Source: Chamaelirium japonicum (lineage: Eukaryota > Streptophyta > Magnoliopsida > Liliales > Melanthiaceae). From it: a stretch of DNA of 64,000 bases. Numbering within the stretch: the first letter of the stretch is position 1; each line of letters starts with the position of its first letter. The stretch lies in assembly GCA_947650365.1 (NCBI GenBank), contig OX393554.1, forward strand, positions 37,605,093-37,669,092, read 5' to 3'. Shown piece after piece: positions 53,801 through 63,741 of the stretch. The translations under genes were made by a program, and so were the position numbers. The notes below the pieces were generated by a model. The model had not been told where the DNA came from, did not search any database, and saw nothing but the letters and a program-made list of their open reading frames with translations.

Positions 53801-55208
53801 CAGCAACGACAGAAGCAACGAGTGCAGCGGAGGTTGAAGTAGACAGAGGACCCGACGGAAAAGGGTATAACCCATTCCTACTGGGCCCGCGAAGACGGAT
53901 CTTGTTCGTATTCTTGTCCTGGACAACAAATTCAGCAGAGTCAAAACAAAGGCGACAATTATTATCAGACGCGAAGCGATTGACAGACAGAAGATTAGCA
54001 GATGCTGTGGGAATATGGTAAATATTGTTAAGTTGAAAGGAAGACGTAGGAGTATGTAGAATACCACGACCAGAATGAGAGATGGGCAAGGAAGCACCGT
54101 TACCAATGGTAACTGAGTCATTACCATTGTAGGGAGAGGCAACACTGAGGTTGGAGAAGTTAGGTGTCAGATGATTACTCGCGCCACTGTCTGCATACCA
54201 CGGATTGCGAGTAGTCGGAGGAGCGGACGCAAGTAGTGCAGGGGAAGAGGGGGCTGCAGGGGGGGGAGGACCCTGGCTCTGGTAGAGAGCAATGTTTGTC
54301 CGATGCCAGCAATTGAGGGCGATGTGACCCGGTCTGGAGCAGATCTGGCAGACTGTGGAGGGAGAACCACCGAGAATACCACGACCACGGGTGCGTTCAA
54401 AACCACTGCGATCTGGGCCGTCACGACCACGGTAGAACCGACCACCACCGCCACGGTTGCCACGACGACCACCCCCACGGCTGGCCGTAAAGGCAGAGGA
54501 GGCCGGAGGTGGGGCCGGGGTTAGGTGGGGATCAGGGGAAGTGGTTGAAGTAGAGACCACGTCAAGGTAGTTCTCCTCCGCATGTAGGAGAGCAGAGAGC
54601 TCGTCCATAGCCAAAGGACCAGGGCGAAGACGAAGCGCCGTCTTGATATTGTTGTATGCGGCAGGGAGGCCATCGAGAGTATAAAGCACAATGTCGGGCT
54701 CGGAGACTGGAGCACCGATCGCGGCCAGATTATCGCAGATAGTTTGAATCTGTTGAACATAGGCGGATAAAGAAAGGGTGCCTTTCTGAAGCTTCTGAAG
54801 TTGAGAGCGGAGATGAAGGACATTAGATCGGGCTTGGGAAAGGAAGCGCTTCTCAAGCGCCACCCAGACATCACGAGACCCAGGCAGACGAAGCACTGTA
54901 GGAAGGATGCTAGGGGAGAGGGTGGCGAGGATGCATGTACGAAGCTGTCTATCAGCGAGGATCCACTCCTTGTAGAGAGAATTGGTGGGCTCGGGGACAG
55001 GATGACTACCATCAAGAAGATGCTCAAGTTGAAAAGTTGATAAGGCACCGAGAAAGAGATCTTTCCAAGTCATAAAATTGGTGTCATCGAGTTTGATTGT
55101 CACCAGAGAGCTCAGGTTTTTGATGAGGAGCAGCATTGGAGAAGAAAACGAGGACAGAGGAGGATCAGAAGAGGGAGGAGAAGATTGTGTTGAGGAGGAA
55201 TCTGTCAT
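50853..55208 (-). CDS. Copia gag-pol polyprotein, 1451 residues, intact
   Basis: ATG at 55206-55208 to a TGA shared with the 3' LTR. Order: gag domain (residues about 30-220), Arg/Gly-rich stretch, zinc knuckle CQICSRPGHIALNC (about 295), protease WYADSGASNHLT (about 335), GAG-pre-integrase and integrase (HSDVWGPSF, RTDGGGEF, PEQNGVAERKHRHLVDT; the D,D,E triad), reverse transcriptase from about 955 (CKWVFKLKRRPDG, QLDVSNAFLHG, catalytic LLVYVDDILVTGND), RNase H (SDADWAGNDIDRRST, ARSSTESEYRSL, IWCDNISAIALASN). Integrase before RT defines Ty1/copia. No stop or frameshift, so it may be autonomous. The order gag to RNase H in one frame is the usual plant copia design. Confidence 0.97.
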   Translation of the reverse strand: MTDSSSTQSSPPSSDPPLSSFSSPMLLLIKNLSSLVTIKLDDTNFMTWKDLFLGALSTFQLEHLLDGSHPVPEPTNSLYKEWILADRQLRTCILATLSPSILPTVLRLPGSRDVWVALEKRFLSQARSNVLHLRSQLQKLQKGTLSLSAYVQQIQTICDNLAAIGAPVSEPDIVLYTLDGLPAAYNNIKTALRLRPGPLAMDELSALLHAEENYLDVVSTSTTSPDPHLTPAPPPASSAFTASRGGGRRGNRGGGGRFYRGRDGPDRSGFERTRGRGILGGSPSTVCQICSRPGHIALNCWHRTNIALYQSQGPPPPAAPSSPALLASAPPTTRNPWYADSGASNHLTPNFSNLSVASPYNGNDSVTIGNGASLPISHSGRGILHTPTSSFQLNNIYHIPTASANLLSVNRFASDNNCRLCFDSAEFVVQDKNTNKIRLRGPSRNGLYPFPSGPLSTSTSAALVASVVAAPVWHSCLGHPSTGTLRFLQQRSALPFIGSFKFCCTACNLGKSHRLPFPSSLSTVNRPLALVHSDVWGPSFVPSASGFLYYVSFIDEYSKYCWVFPIQNKSDVFSVFLSFKPLVENMFASRIKTLRTDGGGEFVSIAFTSLLTSSGILHQVSCPHTPEQNGVAERKHRHLVDTTVTLLQHASMPYRYWADALCTATYLINRLPSPLLGHKSPFEILFKQSPDYHSLRVFGSLCFPWLRPYSSHKLEPRSRRCVFLGYCARSKGYRCLDPSTGIVFISRHVRFFENIFPFALDPPAVLPSRTVSKHSPYLPFLPPLFSATNPTTAPSGSTTNTSAPLRPPPWPGLSSIQRPRSRRPVNDASSDSGTAASLPTTSGLRVPTVHADSSSMDPTSCLPASTRASSLAGSPCLNSIEHGSSINPSDPVVDEHPTLADSTTPTTPGHPMVTRSKVGVFKPKHPLCLTAISSTPDIEPTCFTDANRHLEWRRAMSAEFQALQRQGTWSLVPSPSSANVIGCKWVFKLKRRPDGSVARYKARLVAKSFHQQEGVDFQETFSPVVKMATVRVVITLALHFGWHIRQLDVSNAFLHGFVSEEIYMQQPPGFVDPSQPGHVCRLRKALYGLRQAPRAWFDRLSTYLQLLGFVMSKNDNSLFIQRTSRRLTILLVYVDDILVTGNDPAYITHILSQMKSQFEMKDLGHLHHFLGIEVSSNAKGLLLHQHKYAVDILSRAAMTDCKPYLTPTSSKKGMDPALTAPFHDPTLYRSLAGMLQYLTVTRPDISFAVNTICQHMHAPTTGDFADLKRVLRYLKGTISHGLQFSPGPLLLQAFSDADWAGNDIDRRSTIGLCLLLGGNVVSWSAKKQPTVARSSTESEYRSLATTAAEVTWLVMLLHDLHIHVPGPPIIWCDNISAIALASNPVFHARTKHIEVDYHFVREKVIQKHLEVRHISTVDQLADIFTKHLPQTRFKSLRDKLLVRSADQLVGG

Positions 55209-55303
55209 GATGAAAGCTGCCGCGGAGAAATAAAAAAAAATAGTTGGAAGAAAAGTTTAAGAACCTGAGGGTAGATGTAGATCTAGCACACCTCAGAGAC
55301 GAG

Positions 55304-55315
55304 GCTCTGATACCA
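55304..55315 (-). other. Primer binding site of copia element
   Basis: The minus strand reads TGGTATCAGAGC, complementary to initiator tRNA-Met, with no gap to the 5' LTR at 55316. Confidence 0.95.
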
Positions 55316-55547
55316 TGAAAGCCTTTTGAGAGAGAGAAAGATTGAGAGAGAGAGAGAGAGATTGAGAGAGAGAGAGCAGAATGGCCGTTGACTTGGATAC
55401 TCAACCCCAAGCCCGGCGTTGTTTATTTATAATGAATAATAGATTACATCGGATCTCAACAGTTAACCCATATCACAGCTTTGGTTATTATCTGTGGTTA
55501 TCACCGTAACCAATGTTGTTACGGGAGATAACCACGATATCTTATCA
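55316..55547 (-). repeat. 5' LTR of copia element
   Basis: Near-identical to the other LTR; contains the promoter for minus-strand transcription. A TATA-like TTATAAATAAAC (minus strand) lies near 55420-55431. Confidence 0.93.
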
Positions 55548-55741
55548 CCGAACTCGGACACAGGCGGGCCCGGGCGAATTCATGGATCTTTCTACGGGAG
55601 AGCACAGAGCAAATTTGCCAGGTTGATCGAGCTATGCAAATCGCCTGGGCGAACGGGAGCTACGAACGAGGGCAGGTCACGAGTCGGAGCTGCATGTTTC
55701 TCGATTGTTTCAGGATTCCTATGAGCATGTGTTCACTCCCT

Positions 55742-57180
55742 TATAAAAAGAGGGGCATGGAAAGTTTTAGGTTACCATGGAAATCATGAGCAAGAGTTTT
55801 CTGGAGAAGAAAACTATATGACATCGTTCTTGAGTCTGGGAGATTGGCTTGGGATTGGGGTGTTGCTATATCGAAGGGATTGAAGAACAACGAATCGGGT
55901 GGAAACAGAGAGACTCTTTGCCTAGATCGGATCCCATGCTTAGAGTTCTTGGTGGATTCCCTTGTCATCTTGTTCTTCGGGTAATCCATATAAGCATGTT
56001 CCTGTCAGTGATTAATAGAAGAGATCACATAGCCCTATATTGGACGAATCACGTTATATATGTGTATGATATGTGATTATTTTCTTTTGCTTTTTTATTT
56101 TCGTCATATCGTTATTTATTCTGTGACATGCATGCATGGTAGATCTTTTGCATTAACACTCTAGTTGGCAATCCACTTCTACTGTTGGAATCACAAATTC
56201 TTAACAAATTGATATCATAGCCAATTGTGTTATTGTAGAGAGATATAGTCAATGAACTTAGCTTACACGTATATGGTGGATATATTGTTTTGATGGAAAT
56301 AAATTTTTTGACATTTGGTAGAGAAGAGTGACATTGGTGCTGGTTTAACTAGGGCTACACAAGGTTTTACAGGAAAAGACTAAGAAACCGTAGAAGATAA
56401 CAGATGTAGAATTGGAAGACATGGATCTGATGGTGCTGAACACAATCTTGATGTTCATCGATGATGAGGTGATGCATGATATCATGAACAAGATGATGTC
56501 CATGTCTCTTTAGGCAAAGATGGAATCGATTTGCATAATGAATAACCTGGCCAACAAGTTTTATCTAAAGCAGAAGTTATACGGGCTGCTTATGACTGAG
56601 GGGGTATCAATGTTGGAGCACCTAAATGAGTTCAATAAGATTGTTGTGGATCTGACGAGCATCATAAGCGATGGCAAGGAGAAACTGCATATGCTTGACA
56701 AGGAATAATAATTGATACTTCTTAACTCTTTTGCCTTTGTCCTATGAGCATCTAGTGACAACGATCGTGTATGGAAAGGATACTCTCAAAATGGAGGATG
56801 TGAAGGCTACACTTCTATCTAGTAAGCGGAGGAGGAAGCCACAGACTTCTGTTGGAGATTCCAATGCCCTGGGTGCAAGGAAAAGAAATATGCTTGGGAA
56901 GACAAAACTATGTGGTAAAGTCTCTACCATGAGGAGGTCGTATCCCCGTTCGCCTTGCCAAGCACGATGAATGCGTTGAACCAATACGGTGCACGAATCA
57001 AGGGTTTAGACTCTGGTGTATTAGTTGTCTTACCACTTTAGGTAATCAATCCTCAACCATGACGAACTACTGGGTTAACTAGTTGTGTGGCGACTTGATG
57101 CATCAATTTGTGAGGACCTTCCATAGTTCAATACCACGGGACATTGGGTTACTCGATTGACGTTGCAGTGACATATTACT
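55742..57180 (+). pseudogene. Decayed copia element with gag relic, copy B
   Basis: Counterpart of 46863-48725. Cleaner than copy A: 56520-56708 reads MESICIMNNLANKFYLKQKL and VSMLEHLNEFNKIVVDLTSI. 56731-56970 reads MPLSYEHLVTTIVYGKDTLK, MEDVKATLLSSKRRRKP. Together these cover the conserved core of a Tnt1-like gag with frame breaks near 56500 and 56710. No pol. TGATATCATAGCC near 56210 is the primer-site remnant. Confidence 0.82.
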
Positions 57181-57669
57181 TCTATAGGGTCATCTAACAT
57201 CCATAGATGGATGGGTGTGTTTCGATGAGTCAGACCATCCACACATTAAACCTAGGCTTGGTGATCGTCAGTTAGATTAACGACAGTCCATGTGCTAGGC
57301 ATAGCACCAAAGTGTGTGGTGTTATGGTTGACAAATCATTGAACCGAGTCAGGTAACATATTGGGTTTGGCGTTGCTCCCCACCGTCCGAGTCGTATCAT
57401 GGTAGGAACAAAATTTATGAGGACTAGTGTGCATTCTGCGTCGCACTCTAGCGGCTACACGGGTTAATTGGATTCAGATTAGTTGATGGAATGCTCGGTT
57501 GGTCAACAATGAGCTAGTTAATTAGAAATCTGATTGTAGCTTGGAATCCCAAGCCCTGAAGGTTTCACTTAATCGTTGCGTAAGGATATCACAAACCATT
57601 TTCACACCTTTCCAAGAAGTAGAGAGATAAATAAAGGGTGCTTACACAAGCTAGAGAGCCCAGGAGCTG
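57181..57669. other. Stretch between unit B and the LTR-like region
   Basis: Nothing recognisable. Unit A was cut off before this point at the duplication junction, so part of it may have belonged to the ancestral element. Confidence 0.4.
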
Positions 57670-60600
57670 TCACGCCCCAGAAATCTGAAGACCGATCCCT
57701 GGGGTGTGAGGTGAGAAAAAGATGGGATTTTGGGTCTGGTTACTTAACTATACCAATTTGGGTTCTCACAGGGTTTCTTCTACGCTCTCTAATATGAAAA
57801 ACAAGGAGGAGGGAGAAACAAGAAGGGAATCTTTTAAATTTGATTTCTCGAAAACATTTTTTTATTTAAAAAGCAGAAAAAGAGAAATTGTCAACAGAGA
57901 GAAGATATTATCTAGTCAAGCTCAACCTTCAAAAGTCCTATCCTTTCAGTATGTGTGACCTGTCGGTGCCACTACATACTGATAGGAGTCTATCTGAGGG
58001 AGCACGAGGCTCAAGCCTCCTACGGCTAGCCAAGTAGTCTCACCCACTCCCTGACACTCAAGTGCACCAGTCTAAGGTTCTTATCTACAAGGTTAATCAA
58101 TTTAGTCATTTATATGCACTTATATTTTCATCATGATCTATCCTAGGCTGGGGGCCTTGAGGAGAGGCATACCCAAAAGAATTCAGCTGGAACCATTGCA
58201 ACTACAACCATAGAATACTAACTAACTAATGAAAACTCTTATTCTAATACAATTACAATGTCTGAAGAGAAAAGACTACAAGATTAACGTACTAAGCAGA
58301 AAGGTAACACTGCAACTCTAACTCCGCCTTTGGAATCCTACTGCTACTCCTGAGCCTCCGGACCTACAACTGAGCCTACTCGTGGAAAAGAGTAGCCCCC
58401 AATAGGAAATTGGGAGATTAGCCAAATTAATGGCTAGTGACATCCTAATAGTCTATAATAATATGAGACGACCAATCGTAATAAATTAAGATATACTCTA
58501 GCAGTTCTAGTATGATCAATGTTTGCAGAATGATACCTAAACCTATCAGTTGTCTATATTCACATGCAATTCCTACTGTCACTAGGTTATCTAACATGAA
58601 GTCCATTCAATGTTCTACAGCATTAAAGAACAAATTTAAATAAGCGTTCATATAAAGTCACGAAGTCATCATGTAAACAGTCACTCAATTCTAAATTCAT
58701 ATATAGATAAAACACACACTATCAAAATGTGAACCCCGGATATTTTGTTCATCCTGCCCCCGGTCGGGCATTACTATAGGGCCTTTTATTTCGATGTAGA
58801 GGGCCAACTCTCTCGCCGTGCATCCACCAACACCATGCACAAATCACCCAGATGATCATAAGGGGTTTCCCGTCTTTCACGGTGGAGCTCTACCGCCCAA
58901 CTTGCTTTACTATGGGGACTTCAACTCCCCGGGACAGGGTTGCTAGGCCAATCCCTACTCGAGGGCACCTCCTATTGGCTTTACCACAACCCTTGCCCGT
59001 GACCCCCTAACCTACTTAACTTCGGCTGTACACGCAGGGTGGTTCATGGCCCTTGCGCGCACGGGGTCCCTACCCTCTAACCAGGTAGATTCGCATATAA
59101 CATATTTCAACATATACAATGAAGTTACAAAAAGTCTATTTAATGCTTAACAATTTCCAACAAATTATCCCTGGTCCCGTACTGCTCTCGCAACCCATGC
59201 GACATAATAAATAAATAAAGTAAGACACTCATCCCAGTGACCCGTGTGCTAGGGTTGCCATACTCCTCTCAGGAGGGTGGGTCCCGATAATTATTAGTTA
59301 TTCAATTTATTATTTAATTTAAGGGAATCCTAATTACGGTGTCCATACAATCAAAAGCAATCATTATTATTATTCTATTAATATTTTAAGCATGCGTCGC
59401 CGGACTCGCGACTCCGCATGCAAGGCGGGGTCCACTTGACCACATGCGACGATGCCCGGCGGGGCCTGCGTGCAGTGTCATGGACACCTACCCTTAGTCA
59501 TTCTCATTTCCCACTATTAAAGACCACGCAAGGGTAGTAGATGTCACCTGGCTGTCGATCGCGCGCACACGACTCCGGCTTACTAGTTGCTTCTGATCCG
59601 TCTCCACTGGATCACCATAATCACAGTCTGATAACATGCACAGCTCTATATCACAATACTATCGATTAAAACATAAGAGTCAACGATGAGGGTTCTATGC
59701 CAAGGATAGTCGGGCACCCTCGATAGGGGACCAATATTGAGTCAACAGCACGCAAATCCGTGCGATTGAAGGACTCGAACCTAAACACTACTAGGCCAAA
59801 TAAGTAAATAGAAGCTAAACCTACTCATCGAATCGGGCTCGAAGAACCCTTTTCGATGGTTCTAGTTTCGCTGGAATCCGACTTCGGTCGAATGGTTTCG
59901 GGTCAAACCACGTAGAACCGGTAAAACCGATCGCATGATTGGTTCACTAGGGTAGAAGAGGTTCTAGGGTTATCTTCTAGGTTTAAAAGGTAGGACTCAA
60001 TGTTCTGAGCACAATGCCGCTAGTTTCGTCCGAATCCGAGTTCGGACGATGAAACGGCGGTCAAACCACGGTACCACGATAATATCGGGTCAAAGGATAA
60101 AACAGGGTATTAAACAATATAATTAGTATACTAAACTATGGCCAACAGGTAGTATTTTCTGAGCCGGTCGAAATGGCGCTGGTTTCATCCAATTCCGAGT
60201 TCGGACGGAGAAATGGAAGTCGAACCAAAATTCACTGGTTCACGGGTCTGGTTTAGGTGAACCAGACCGGTTCACTGTTTGGCTCGGGTCAAGTCTGCAG
60301 GTCGGGTCGGGTATGAAGTGCAAGGTCGGGTCGGGTTCAGGGCTAAAGAGGTCGGGTCTGGGTTTAATTATAACCTGGAAATTACTGCTTTGCCCCCCCC
60401 CCCCCCCCAACTTCTTCTTCTCCACGAGACCGAAACCAGTCGGGGGGGTTTCCTGCGCGCCGGCGGCCGACGGGAGGGGCGGCCTGGAGCACCGGCGAGC
60501 GCTCGGCCGGCCTCTCCCGCGCCACCCCTACGGAGGAGGCGCGGTGGGAGGTGGCCGGAGCGCCCGTCGGAGCCCGAGGCTCGGCCAGAGGGGTTCGCAT

Positions 60601-61797
60601 GGGGTTGCGGCCGGTGGTGGTGCGCCGGGGATCGTCGGGAGGGGCTCGATTGCGGCAGCGGTGTCCGCCCGTGCGGGCCGCGGCAAGGGAGGAGGAAGGT
60701 GGGTCGCCGGTCGCGGGTGGGGTCGCGGAGGGGATGAGAGGAGAAGGGTGGCTGACCTGGGGGTCTCGACGTGCTCGCCGGGGCTCCGGCGAGGGGCGGG
60801 TGGGGTGCTCCGATCTCTTCTCCTTCTCCGTCTTCGGCTCTCGCTCTCTCTCTCTGCATCCCGTTCCCTCTCTCTCTTTCTATCTATTTCTCTCCCGTTC
60901 TCTCTCTCTCTCTCTACTACGTCCTTCTCTCTCTCTCCCGTTCTCTCTCTATTTCTCTCCCTCTCTCTCGGTTCATATATAAAGGGGGGAGGCTGTTGTG
61001 GATATGGGTTGGGGATAGGGTCGGTTAAGGGGAAGGGATAAAGATATGAAGATATGGGTTTATCATCCCCAAATCTTACCCGATAATTCCCATCCGAATT
61101 TCGGATTTTAAATCACTGGGGAGGGAGGTCAGGAGAGCTTAAATTATGCTAGGAGACCGGGAGGTAGGCTCTAGGGCTGGTCGGGCTCGGTCCCGAGCCC
61201 TGAACCGGGCTCGGTTGGAATCCGGGTGCGATTCGTCTATCAACCGGGCTGAAAAGAATAATAGGTCGTAACTATCAAATCGGAAGTCGGAATAGGGCCT
61301 GAGAGGATTCGTTGGAAAGGTCTCGTCAACGCGAACGCGTTAGCGCTTAGTACAATATTTTCTGACTTCTAGATCTCCTGGAAAGAAGAAAAGACTCCAA
61401 AACTTAAAATAGCAATAACTATTCACTCGGGTGTCGGATCGACCCTAACTCAGGCTCATTGGAAGGCTCTCTCAGAGGCTCATCTAACGTATCTTGTTTC
61501 GTTACGATCCGATCACCCGATCTCTTGCAAGAAACAAAACAGCTACAACTATCGCCCAATTATCGTTTTTCTAGGGTTTACCTGCCGGGCTGCGGAAACT
61601 GGCTGCGCATACACCTGATCGTTGCACGGAACGCACCATCGTGACATGCTCGAAGTTACGGATAATGTGAACGTAAAACATCTCATAGTTTTACGATCCA
61701 TTTATCGAGAAAAAGCCCAAAGAAAAAGTCTGGCTGTAAAAAGACGAAATTGGCCATTGAGGATTTCTATTATTCTCAAATCTAACACCACAGGTGT
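57670..61797 (+). mobile_element. Probable long gypsy-type LTR (solo or truncated)
   Basis: Starts TGTCACGCCCCAGAAATC, a common start of long plant gypsy LTRs, and may end at CACCACAGGTGTTACA (61797). TATATAAAGG at 60976 would be the promoter TATA box in plus orientation, after a GC-rich and CT-rich upstream part (60280-60970). No primer site, polypurine tract, gag or pol flanks it and no target duplication was found. Open frames at 60279-61041 are in low-complexity GC/CT sequence with no domain. The right boundary is a guess. Confidence 0.4.
60394..60409. repeat. Poly(C) tract
   Basis: About 16 consecutive C residues at the start of the GC-rich block. Confidence 0.9.
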
Positions 61798-61963
61798 TAC
61801 AAGAAAATTTGGACAAAACCTTTCTTTAGAGCAGGCCAGAAACTGGCCCTAACTAGACCTTTAACTGCCTGGGTGCCATACTATGAGTACCTAGGAAAAA
61901 TCCAGGATAGCACGGTCTTGGGTCTCTGCCTTGGGCGCTCGAGCGAACCCTGATGGGCTTGAC

Positions 61964-61964
<1 letters not shown>

Positions 61965-62054
<90 letters not shown>
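61965..62054. repeat. (GT)n(GA)n compound microsatellite
   Basis: About 19 GT units followed by about 25 GA units. A further CT run lies at about 62203-62231. Confidence 0.97.
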
Positions 62055-62055
<1 letters not shown>

Positions 62056-62199
62056 CTGGGGACCTTACTTACAGCAGCCAGTGATGGACATCACCAGCTC
62101 AGGATCAAAGAAGGCGAATCACAGTAGTCCAAAAACGAAGTATAAAAAACCCTAAAGAGAAGACGGGGCTCCTCCACGCATGGGATGCTTGTCTACAAT

Positions 62200-62229
<30 letters not shown>

Positions 62230-62234
<5 letters not shown>

Positions 62235-63070
62235 AGATTTTTAGGAGAAATCCTAGGAGACTGTGGAAAGTTTAGAGTATGGACTCTGAGATTTCGACCT
62301 CATATTTTTTTTTTCACCGAAACTGACTGACAACCATTCTTTTACATGCCAGTTGGGGTCAGTGAACCAATGGTGGCCAGAGGTAACGGACGTTGTGATT
62401 CAGTTCTGTCTCTAACTTACCTCTTAAAAAGTGTTGTGGAGGCATCTAGGGCATTTGATTGACGACCAGATTTATATTTGACATATATAAAGATTACAAG
62501 CAAATGTAAGATTCAAAACTTATCATTTATTGTGCTCTAAGAACCAAAAGGCAAAGCACCGACCGAGAGAAGGTGAATTGTATGAGTTGAAACAAAGGAT
62601 AAAAAAGCTGAAAAAAGAGATGGGGCTCCTCATGTAAGATACTCCCTTGAAGTTAGTCTCTCTTTCTCTTTCTCATTATCGTTCTCTTATTTCTTTGTCT
62701 CTTATGTAATCACGAGTATTTTGGGAAACCTAAACTCCAATTCAATTAGGACCACGATGATCGTTGGATTTTTCGGTGAATTCTCTTTCTCATTATCGTT
62801 CTCTTATTTCTTTCTCTCTTATGTAATCAAGAGTATTTTGGGAAACCTAAACTCCAATTCAATTAGGACCACGATGATCGTTGGATTTTTCGGTGAAATC
62901 CTGGGTGGAAGTGGGAAGTTTAGAGCATGGACTCTCTGAGATTGCGACCTTAGTTAATTTTTTTTGCTGAAACCGACTCACAATCGTTCTTTTACATGCC
63001 AGTCGAGGTCGGTGCGATTCACCAATGGGGGCTTGATGTAACAGACGATTGTTATTCAGTTTTGGCTATA
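62230..63070. repeat. Repeated 180-bp segment around a 117-bp tandem duplication
   Basis: CATTATCGTTCTCTTATTTC starts at 62674 and again at 62791; the two 117-bp copies (about 62665-62781 and 62782-62898) are nearly identical through GGACCACGATGATCGTTGG. In addition 62250-62410 (GAAATCCTAGG, GGAAAGTTTAGAGTATGGAC, TTCTTTTACATGCCAGT) resembles 62890-63070. No gene. Confidence 0.85.
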
Positions 63071-63275
63071 TAGTAATAAAGATAGATAATCACACAACTA
63101 ATAAAAAATTATTGAAAGTCGGCCATATTCTCCTTCAAGAATTTGAAGTATCCTCTTGAGAAATTACATTGCCTTTTCACATTAACTTAATTGTAATTAT
63201 AATTAATTAGTTATTAGCAGTTCGCAATCGTGGTTAAAGATAAGTGGTATCCATTTTTCATTATAAAAGAGAATT

Positions 63276-63474
63276 GATATTTAACCAAATAAGTTTACAG
63301 ATGGCTTACGTGGCATCGATTAAATTCGTTTGTAATTATTGTTAGCACTTTGCTAGGCTGTCGGTCGGAGCAAGTGCCATTCACTAGACTGACCTAGGTG
63401 GAAACCGACGGCTGCGATCAATGCCACGTAAGCCTTCTGTAAACTTGTACGTAAACATATCTGGTTGAATAACA
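63276..63474. mobile_element. Foldback/MITE with long inverted ends
   Basis: AAGTTTACAGATGGCTTACG at 63291 pairs with CGTAAGCCTTCTGTAAACTT ending at 63446; the match continues inward through TGGCATCGAT/ATCAATGCCA. It also extends outward past a short gap (ATTTAACCAAAT with ATCTGGTTGAAT). No coding sequence. Target duplication not identified, so ends are approximate. Confidence 0.65.
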
Positions 63475-63654
63475 TTTTTCAGTATAATAAAAAGCGGCTA
63501 GGGGCACTCCAGTAAATGTAGGCCAATCTTAGAGGGGTTTTGGTCCCCGATGGATCGACGGCCACGATCAATCGGATACGTCCAAATCATGGATTGCGGA
63601 AGATCAATGTCAGCGTACTGATCGTTGAGACATCCATGTCATTCTGTAGCTCAA

Positions 63655-63741
63655 TTTGGCTGCCACGATCAGAAAAGGGACCCAACGGATTGACGGCCAC
63701 GATCAGAAAAGGACCCAACGGATTGACGGCCACGATCGCGG
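63655..63741. repeat. 33-35 bp tandem repeat, two to three copies
   Basis: GGCTGCCACGATCAGAAAAG and two GACGGCCACGATC blocks follow each other with ACCCAACGGATT between. Related GACGGCCACGATCAATCGG occurs at 63558. Short open frames here are repeat-derived. Nothing recognised in the final 250 bases. Confidence 0.7.

Larger units (their letters stand above)
50622..55547 (-). mobile_element. Complete young Ty1/copia retrotransposon
   Basis: LTRs at 50622-50855 (234 bp) and 55316-55547 (232 bp) start TGAAAGCCTTTTGAG and end ATATCTTATCA. They differ by a few GA-tract bases and about two substitutions. Target duplication CCGAA at 50617-50621 and 55548-55552; the single copy remains at 30112-30116 in unit A. 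Primer site TGGTATCAGAGC (minus strand, 55304-55315) abuts the LTR. Purine tract TTGTGGGGGGC abuts the other LTR. One long intact ORF between. Short LTRs and about 4.9 kb total suggest the Ale/Retrofit lineage, a tentative call. Confidence 0.97.
48726..57180 (+). repeat. Duplicated unit B (contains intact copia element)
   Basis: Second copy of the tandem duplication. 48730-50616 matches 28170-30111. After the copia insertion, 55553-55739 matches 30117-30298, and 55742-57170 matches 46865-48710 without the small Helitron. It retains the empty sites for the CACTA (CTT at 55740-55742) and the small Helitron (56060/56061). Confidence 0.9.

Noticed and set aside
60279..61041. Frames of 143-242 codons in the GC/CT-rich block
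   Set aside because: Low complexity, open in several frames on both strands, no domain.
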